From NCBI GenBank assembly GCA_016508695.1, contig VNKQ01000014.1, positions 1,054,001 to 1,118,000 of the forward strand: a stretch of 64,000 nucleotides of DNA. Reading direction: 5' to 3'. A program made the position numbers and the translations under genes. Positions 57,601 to 64,000 of this stretch are shown one piece after another (position 1 is the first letter of the stretch; each line of letters starts with the position of its first letter). The notes beneath the pieces are model-generated. The model was not told the DNA's origin. It saw only the letters and a list, made by a program, of their open reading frames with translations, and made no database searches. This DNA comes from Hyphodiscus hymeniophilus. Taxonomy: Eukaryota; Ascomycota; Leotiomycetes; Helotiales; Hyphodiscaceae.

Positions 57601-59560
57601 TTTTTATATACGAAACACTTCTTATTGCGTGGCTTATTATCGTAGTAAGTATAAGAAGCTTAAGGGAATCGAGGTTGTTAGAATCGAGGATTTTGAGGGA
57701 ACCGATTATAATCGCGATAATACTATCGATTAGTAAAGAAAGCTAAAGAGGTAAGTCCTAAGGGATAAGTCTTCTCGTACGTATTAATTAAAGAGTATAG
57801 ATTATTAATAAGGGCTAGAATCGCGTCTATAGGTTTAAACCAAGTATATTCGCAAGCTATAACTCTCTAATAAGCCTTAATAATATTATTTCGTATTACC
57901 GTATCGTTACGAAATTCGTAATCGAGACCTAGTTAAATATTCCGTATTTCTATTATAAGTAATTATAGGTAATCTTACGTCGATTTGCCTACGTTCTTCT
58001 TGTCCGCTATAATTACCTTTAGGTATATAGCGTTTTACTTATTTAATTAATTTCGACAATATTCGGGGGTCTCAAAGTAAACACTAGTTACGAAATAGAG
58101 TTAGCTAAAAGTTGTATAAAGGTATAAGTTAATTATAAGACTAGTCAAGTAGTAATTAAGTGCCTATCTCTTTAATGCGATTAAATAAGCCTTATACTTA
58201 ATTTTATCGTTATAAATACTAAGTTAATTACAAGCGTTACTAAAGACTATAATATAGTAATTAAAATTATCTCCTTAACCTTTATACTTTAAGTATTCTA
58301 GTATTAGCTTAGCTAGGTTAATAATCTCTCTTAAAGAATCGCGTTCTAGTTTAAGCAATTATCGCTATATTAGTAATCTATAGCTTAAAGGTAATTATAC
58401 TCCTCCCTAGTCTATAGGAGGAGGAGGAGGTAATAAAGGTAGTCGTATAAGTAGTATAGGGTTCGTTTCTTGAGCACCTAGTATAATAGGTAGTAAAGTA
58501 AGTAATAGAGGGTTTAGGGAAAAAATCGAGGGAATACTATAAGTAGTTCGTTATTTATTTCGCAAGTTCTCCTTAAACTAGTTTACTAAATCTGAGTTAA
58601 ATTCTTAAGTAAAGATTTTAACCTCTAGCTACTTAGTAGGTTCTTCTTCTTATAAGGTGTTAAATAAGGTATTATAGAGTAAAAACGTTTTATTAACCTT
58701 AACTTATACTTCTTGTCGTCGAAGGGTTTTTTGCAAGTAGCGTATAGTATAGTTATTAATTTCCTTAAAATACATAGCTATCTAACCCTTAAAATCGTCT
58801 TGATATTAGTCCTAGAGGTCGTCGTATTCTAGGGGTAGTAATCCTTAAAAGGGGTTCTTGTATTACTATTCCTTGAATTTAATATACTTCTTACGTTCGT
58901 CTTGTTTTGCCTTTATAACGTCGAATTTTCTACCCTAGTAATCGATGTGTGGGTCTCTATCTTTACTAGTATTTTCTCCCTTTATACTAGTATTCTCTCT
59001 TGTTATTGCAAAGGTTATAATAGATTGTGGTTTATAGTGTTAAAAGATAAATTAGAGCTTGATATTAGTAAGTACTAGACCTTAGAAGAGTAGAATAGTG
59101 ATTATAATAGTTGCTATAAAGAGACCCGATATAATTTAGTAACTTATTCACATAGAGTAATAGATATAAATAGGTTTCGCAAGAGATATTTCTATATATT
59201 CTAGTACTAGGGTTCTTCCGAGCTTTTATTAATCTAATTCGGAGTATTTATAAGTATAGAGTTTATAGTTAAAGGTTTAGAGGGGTTATTATTTAGTGAA
59301 TTTGAGAATAAGGTTTTTCGTGGTTTTTAAGTATAGGAATACGTGTTAAACGCAGAATCAAGGTACTTAATTCCTTAAATACCTTATACAAGTCAAGTCG
59401 AACCTCCGAAGTAAAGGCCTTGATTTCGTATAATATTCTTTAGTAAAAAGAAGTAGAGACGCATAGTCAAGTCGAACCCTTACGGGCCTTGGCTATAAGT
59501 ACTAAATCTCTTTTTCTCTTCGAATATAGGACCGTCTCTTAATCTGTAATTACTAATTAG
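54678..59560 (-). mobile_element. copia internal region right of the gypsy insertion (gag-pol remnants)
   Basis: Strongly AT-rich, stop-ridden DNA. Reading the minus strand from the right LTR, Gag zinc-knuckle remnants come first (about 57600) and reverse transcriptase remnants later (about 55100). The open frame at 56038-56295 on the plus strand is antisense to the element and not a gene. Confidence 0.75.
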
Positions 59561-59727
59561 TATTAGTAGTACTTCGGTTACTATAGTACTATAATTGCAT
59601 GAGTATTCGTAGTAATATTATTAATGTCTAAGGGAAGAAGCTATTCTATAGAGATGGAACCAAGTTATTCCAGGTTGCGGTGCACGTGACCTAGTATTCT
59701 AGATTAGGCTGGAAAGTGGTCCAAACA
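59561..59727 (-). repeat. copia LTR, right (5' LTR in element orientation)
   Basis: 167 bp copy of 46878-47044; terminal TG is TA here on the left end (TATTAG against TGTTGG). Followed at once by ATTTC (59728-59732), the right copy of the target-site duplication. Confidence 0.92.
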
Positions 59728-59732
59728 ATTTC

Positions 59733-60932
59733 GGAGGACACTTGGCTGGAACTTTCTGATAGATAATCCGTACCGTCTTGAAGTAGAAGCAGTGACTCTG
59801 GCTACGAGGTATCATGATGCTTGAGGCGTAGGTAGACGTCAGATGCGGGCACTTGACCGGACTGACCTCGGGCCAAGTCTCTGAAGCCCAGCCTCACTTA
59901 CCCGAGGTTTACCCATCTGCTCGTTCTTGAGCTTTAGAGACGAGGAATAATTCATCTGATGTGCAAGAAAAGTGGCCATTCCGTCCAATTCGTAACACTT
60001 CGTGATTTTGATTTGACAAGGCTGTTTTAGTTGTTGTATTAGACAGACAAGATTTTGGATGAAGGAAGTGAGTGAGTGAGTGAGTGAGTGAGTGAGTAGT
60101 GAGTGCTGAGTACATCAATGAGGTCGGTCTCCAAGATGCCGCTCCCAGCCTCCCACCGGGCAGTGAGCACTAGGTACGAAGGACCTAAGATGCCTTATTT
60201 AGTGCTATGGAGACCCCATGGCGGGCGGCTTTACAACCCTGTAGACTCCATCAATGACGCGTCTGTCACACTGTAACCTCGGAATTAAAGGCAATTGAAG
60301 GTGCGGGAGACAATTGCATTGGGCATGACGATGGGGGAACAATAGACATAGACATCCACCGCCAACTCGACGGCTTGACAACCTCTTGACTTTATTGGTT
60401 CTCCTGGTTATTCCCTGGTGAACTGGGTGATCGACTTCCGGGACTCCGCAGTTGTTTATGCTTTCACGCACTGCGGAGCAACATCCTGTTGGCCATGTTC
60501 TCCTCTCTCCCTCTTTCTCTTAGAGCGAAAAAACGGCCGATGCAACTTAGACATTGAATATCTCACTCACTGCATTCGGGAGGAAGATATGCAGATCGCA
60601 GCATTCCCTTCAAACCCCTTCAAATCCCCTCAATTCCTGTCAAACCCAACAGAAGCTAAGTCGTTCTTGTCATCCTGATGACCGGAAGTAGCAGGGGTAG
60701 CTTTGGAGCCTCTACTGAAACGGGAAGCTCTAAGAAAGATGCGGATGTGCATCGCATTTGTAGTGCTAAGTACCTAGGGAGTGACGGAGTGACGAGCGGG
60801 GTTGGTTACAGTATAAGAAAGCTTTCGTGCCCGCAGTTCAAAGGGATGAAAGGTTACTTTCCTCTCGAATGACTGAAATTAAATCAATTGCGATTGTCTC
60901 TTCATTGTAATAAGCGACTTTTGTGATTGTGA
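59733..60932. other. intergenic region right of the repeat island
   Basis: About 1.2 kb of normal base composition. The first 83 bp hold the possible separated 5' piece of the minus-strand frame cut by the copia insertion. A (GTGA)n microsatellite lies at 60068-60096. The final part is the promoter and leader of the beta-glucosidase gene. No other gene seen. Confidence 0.5.
60068..60097. repeat. (GTGA)n tetranucleotide microsatellite
   Basis: About seven uninterrupted GTGA units with further degenerate copies to about 60112. Confidence 0.9.
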
Positions 60933-63900
60933 ATGAAGATGTTATCGTTCGCTGCTGCCCTACTGGTGGTTGCCGCCGCGACGCAAGGGCAGTCACTCCA
61001 AATACCTTCCGCTCAGAACACCACAGTAAGTGCCAGACCAATCCAACTCAACATTACTTCCATGCATCATTTCCAAACATCGACCATCTAAATTGCAACG
61101 CTTTTCGGAGCGTCTAAGAGCTTCTGCGAGAGTTCCCAAATTGCCAAGCCACCATGCAGGCTCTCACGGAGATCCTGGCCATCATGGCAGCGTTGATCAC
61201 GGGCAAAGGAATTGAATTGACTGGTCAACAGATCTTCCCCAATTCCACATATCCTGGGGCTGTCGACCCGTATACCGAGAGTGGAGCACAGTCTTTGCAG
61301 ACATCCAGCCCATTTTACCCTTCACCATGGATGACGCCTATTTCGATAGGTTGGGAGGATGCTTACATGAAGGCGAAGGATTTTGTCTCGCAGTTGACAT
61401 TGATGGAAAAGGTCAATTTGACCACTGGTGTCGGGTAAGTCATGATACCTTGAATTCTGTGGCAATTCCATCGTAACAGACATTACTTTCCCTTGGTCCC
61501 GCCACTACCCACAAATCTGGTCATGGATGAGGCTAACATATTTGCAGATGGGAAGGAGAACAGGTTAGTGATTTGGAGCAGCCCATGTTACCATTTCCAA
61601 TGAGTCCATCTCAGCAGGCAAATCAATTGATAAATTGGTTTGTACCTGAATTTGAGTTACGAGACTAACTTTCAGATATAGTGCGTGGGACAAGTCGGAT
61701 CGATCCCTCGACTTGGATTTCGGTCTTTGTGCATGCAAGATTCCCCAGTGGGCGTCCGAGACACCGACTACAATAGCGTCTTTTCTTCTGGCCAGTCTGT
61801 GGCGGCAACCTTCGACCGAGGACTCATGTATGCCAGAGGTTATGCTATGGGCAGTGAGCATAAAGACAAAGGAGTCACTGTTCAGCTTGGTCCTGTAGCT
61901 GGCCCGATTGGACGATCGCCGGAAGGCGGCAGAAACTGGGAGGGCTTCTCTCCCGATCCATGTATGAGTTGCATTCATCTTGGAAGAAACTTCATTGACT
62001 TTGCACGCAGATTTGACTGGCATTGGCATTGCGGAGACCATCAAGGGTATTCAAGATGCTGGTGTGATTGCTTGTGCAAAGCACTTTATTGGAAATGAGC
62101 AGGTAAGCATCCCTCAGACAGCATTTTATTGGGATTGCCATCCAACGCTACCTAGGAACACTTCCGGCAACAGCCAGAAGCTACCCAATATGGGTACAAC
62201 ATTTCCGAGGCTATCTCATCGAACATTGACGACGTTACAATGCATGAGCTCTACATGTGGCCATTCGCAGACGCAGTCAAAGCGGGCCTCGGGTCTGTCA
62301 TGTGCTCTTACAACCAAGTCAATAACTCATACTCCTGTCAAAATTCTAAGCTTCTCAACAACCTCTTGAAAGACGAGCTGGGATTTCAGGGTTTCGTGAT
62401 GAGTGATTGGCAAGCTCAACACACCGGAGTAGCCTCCGCTCTAGCCGGAATGGATATGGCCATGCCTGGAGACACATTGTTCAATACGGGAGACTCATAC
62501 TGGGGAACTAACTTGACCTTAGCAGTGGTCAATGGAACCCTTCCGGAGTGGCGTCTCGATGATATGGCTATGCGAATCATGGCAGCTTATTTCAAGGTTG
62601 GCTTGACCTTGATTGAACCCCCGATCAACTTTGATTCCTGGACCTTAGATACATATGGTCCCCTTCACGCATCGGTTGGAGCGAATATCCAGCAGGTCAA
62701 CTGGCACGTGGACGTTCGAGGAGAGCATGCATCCATCATTCGCAACATTGGTGCAAGATCTACTGTTCTTCTCAAGAATCTGAATAACGCACTTCCACTG
62801 TCGAAGCCCAAATTTCTTGTGGTAGTCGGAGACGATGCAGGAGCAAATCTTGCTGGACCAAATGGATGTAGCGACCGAGGATGTGATAATGGCACATTAG
62901 GCATGGCTTGGTAAGCCTTTCCATTGTTATCTCAAGTGTTTCAAGACGTTTGCTGTAAAAAGGCGAAATTACCTTTTCAAACAGCCTCCAGCTTGTGCTC
63001 TCATATAAGGTATTCCAAATTCAGCGCTAATATGATGACAGGGGATCCGGCTCTGCAAACTTCCCATACCTCGTCACACCCGATACTGCCCTCCAGAACC
63101 AAGCACTAGCAGACGGCACTCGATACGAAAGCATTCTGGACAATTACCAAACCTCTCAGATCCAGGACTTGGTCGCCCAGGCCGATGCCACCACCATTGT
63201 TTTCGTGAATGCAGATTCTGGCGAGGGATATATTAGTGTCGATGGAAATGAGGGTGATCGTAATAATCTCACCCTCTGGCATTCCGGTGACGATTTGATC
63301 AAGAATGTCTCAGCATTGTGTAACAACACCATCGTTGTTATCCACTCCACCGGTCCAACTATTCTTACGGAGTGGTATGATAGCCCTAATGTTACGGCAA
63401 TTTTATGGGCTGGTGTGCCAGGTCAAGAGAGCGGAAACAGTATCGCCGACGTTCTATATGGAAGAGTCAACCCAGCTGCAAGAACACCGTTTACCTGGGG
63501 TCCAACTCGCGAGAGTTACGGCACTGATATCCTTTATAACCCTAATAACGGTTTAGGTGCTCCACAGGATGACTTCACAGAAGGAGTGTTCATTGATTAT
63601 CGTGCCTTCGATGCTCAGAATATCACTCCTACCTACGAGTTCGGATTCGGTCTCTCATATACGACTTTTGAGTACTCTAATCTAAAGATTACGAAAGGCA
63701 ACGCAAGCGAATATACACCTTCGACTGGTATGACGGCTGCTGCTCCTATACTCGGCAACTTCTCAACGAACCTTGCCGATTATCTCTTCCCTAACGCGAG
63801 CTTTCCTCACATTTGGCAATACATTTACCCATACGTCAATACCACAGATGCGAAGGCTGCTTCTGCTGATCCGCACTATGGTCAAACAGCGGCCGAATTC

Positions 63901-64000
63901 TTGCCACCCAACGCAATCGACGGATCACCCCAACCTATTCTCGCAGCAGGCGGTGCTCCTGGTGGAAACCCTGAGCTTTGGGATATCCTCTACACGGTTA
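60933..64000 (+). CDS. secreted beta-glucosidase, glycoside hydrolase family 3 (3' end off window)
   Basis: Extracellular enzyme that hydrolyses cellobiose and other beta-glucosides in plant-wall breakdown. The ATG at 60933 gives a signal peptide MKMLSFAAALLVVAAATQG. An intron follows from 61027 (GTAAGT); its acceptor lies before 61200 and is uncertain. Later exons read SPWMTPISIGWEDAY, EKVNLTTG, CVGQVGSIPRLGF, DSPVGVRDTDYNS, GRSPEGGRNWEGFSPDP, AKHFIGNEQEHFRQ and CSYNQVNNSY. The nucleophile Asp is in GFQGFVMSDWQ, and the (alpha/beta)6 sandwich domain has GANGCSDRGCDNGT-like and VFVNADSGEGYI motifs. Motif order matches Aspergillus beta-glucosidase 1. Introns include those near 61435, 61567, 61963, 62103 and 62912. 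The fibronectin III-like C-terminus is beyond the edge. Confidence 0.93.

Larger units (their letters stand above)
46878..59727 (-). mobile_element. Ty1/copia-type LTR retrotransposon, RIP-inactivated, interrupted by a gypsy element
   Basis: Flanked by 167 bp LTRs and a perfect 5 bp target duplication. Without the nested gypsy insert it is about 6.15 kb, a normal copia size. On the minus strand, a degenerate Gag zinc knuckle is at about 57575-57622 (CFV-x-KKEG then SIKHT, with Cys and Trp positions changed as expected from C-to-T or G-to-A mutation). The reverse transcriptase TDDTLFLVDKTF lies at about 55065-55115, following the order of fungal copia elements. Stops and AT-richness pervade all frames; no long open frame remains. 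Integrase is expected between these two points but I did not pin down its motifs. Confidence 0.85.

Noticed and set aside
59575..59730. Initially read as a short dispersed repeat unrelated to the left copy
   Set aside because: Exact end mapping, equal 167 bp length and the ATTTC duplication show it is the partner LTR of one copia element.
1..64000. Search for CRISPR arrays, riboswitches, bacterial promoters and tRNA/rRNA genes
   Set aside because: Eukaryotic nuclear DNA with introns; no spaced identical repeats of CRISPR type and no tRNA or rRNA sequence that I could recognise by eye. A tRNA scan would be needed to exclude tRNAs fully.

Overview
The window is nuclear DNA of a filamentous ascomycete (Pezizomycotina). 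Genes carry 45-100 nt introns with GTRNGY donors and CTRAC/CTAAC branch points. There are Zn2Cys6 regulators, an Erg24 sterol reductase, a secreted GH3 beta-glucosidase, and a repeat island whose mutations are almost purely C:G to T:A, the mark of RIP (repeat-induced point mutation). A member of the Leotiomycetes would fit, but that placement is a guess.

Layout. 1-14 kb: an accessory, metabolite-type locus with an MFS efflux transporter (cut by the left edge), a divergent FAD monooxygenase, a cytochrome P450, a nitroalkane oxidase homologue and a Zn2Cys6 regulator, with a gene-poor 4.5 kb gap between P450 and oxidase that holds decayed coding sequence. 14-17 kb: low-complexity and non-coding DNA, then a multiply frameshifted monocarboxylate-type transporter pseudogene. 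17-46 kb: mostly conserved housekeeping genes (small basic Alb1-like protein, Rvs161-type BAR protein, peptidyl-tRNA hydrolase, Ytp1-like membrane protein, Zn2Cys6 regulator, Pho13-type phosphatase, SET-domain protein, a truncated DUF899 relic, a Fungal_trans_2 regulator, (6-4) photolyase/cryptochrome, Atg27-like receptor, Erg24, a tail-anchored protein, a Clr5-domain gene). 46.9-59.7 kb: an AT-rich island that resolves into two nested LTR retrotransposons. The outer is a minus-strand Ty1/copia element with 167 bp LTRs and a 5 bp target duplication ATTTC. Inside it lies a plus-strand chromodomain Ty3/gypsy element with 405 bp LTRs and target duplication CTAGT. Both are wrecked by RIP-type transitions. 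60.9 kb to the right edge: a GH3 beta-glucosidase (3' end off the window).

Functionally, the left locus pairs three oxidative enzymes with a transporter and a regulator. The oxidase keeps the nitroalkane oxidase Asp and Arg catalytic pair rather than an acyl-CoA dehydrogenase Glu, so nitro-compound metabolism is a plausible theme; that the genes form one pathway is inference. Exon boundaries quoted were worked out by hand from splice signals and frame continuity.
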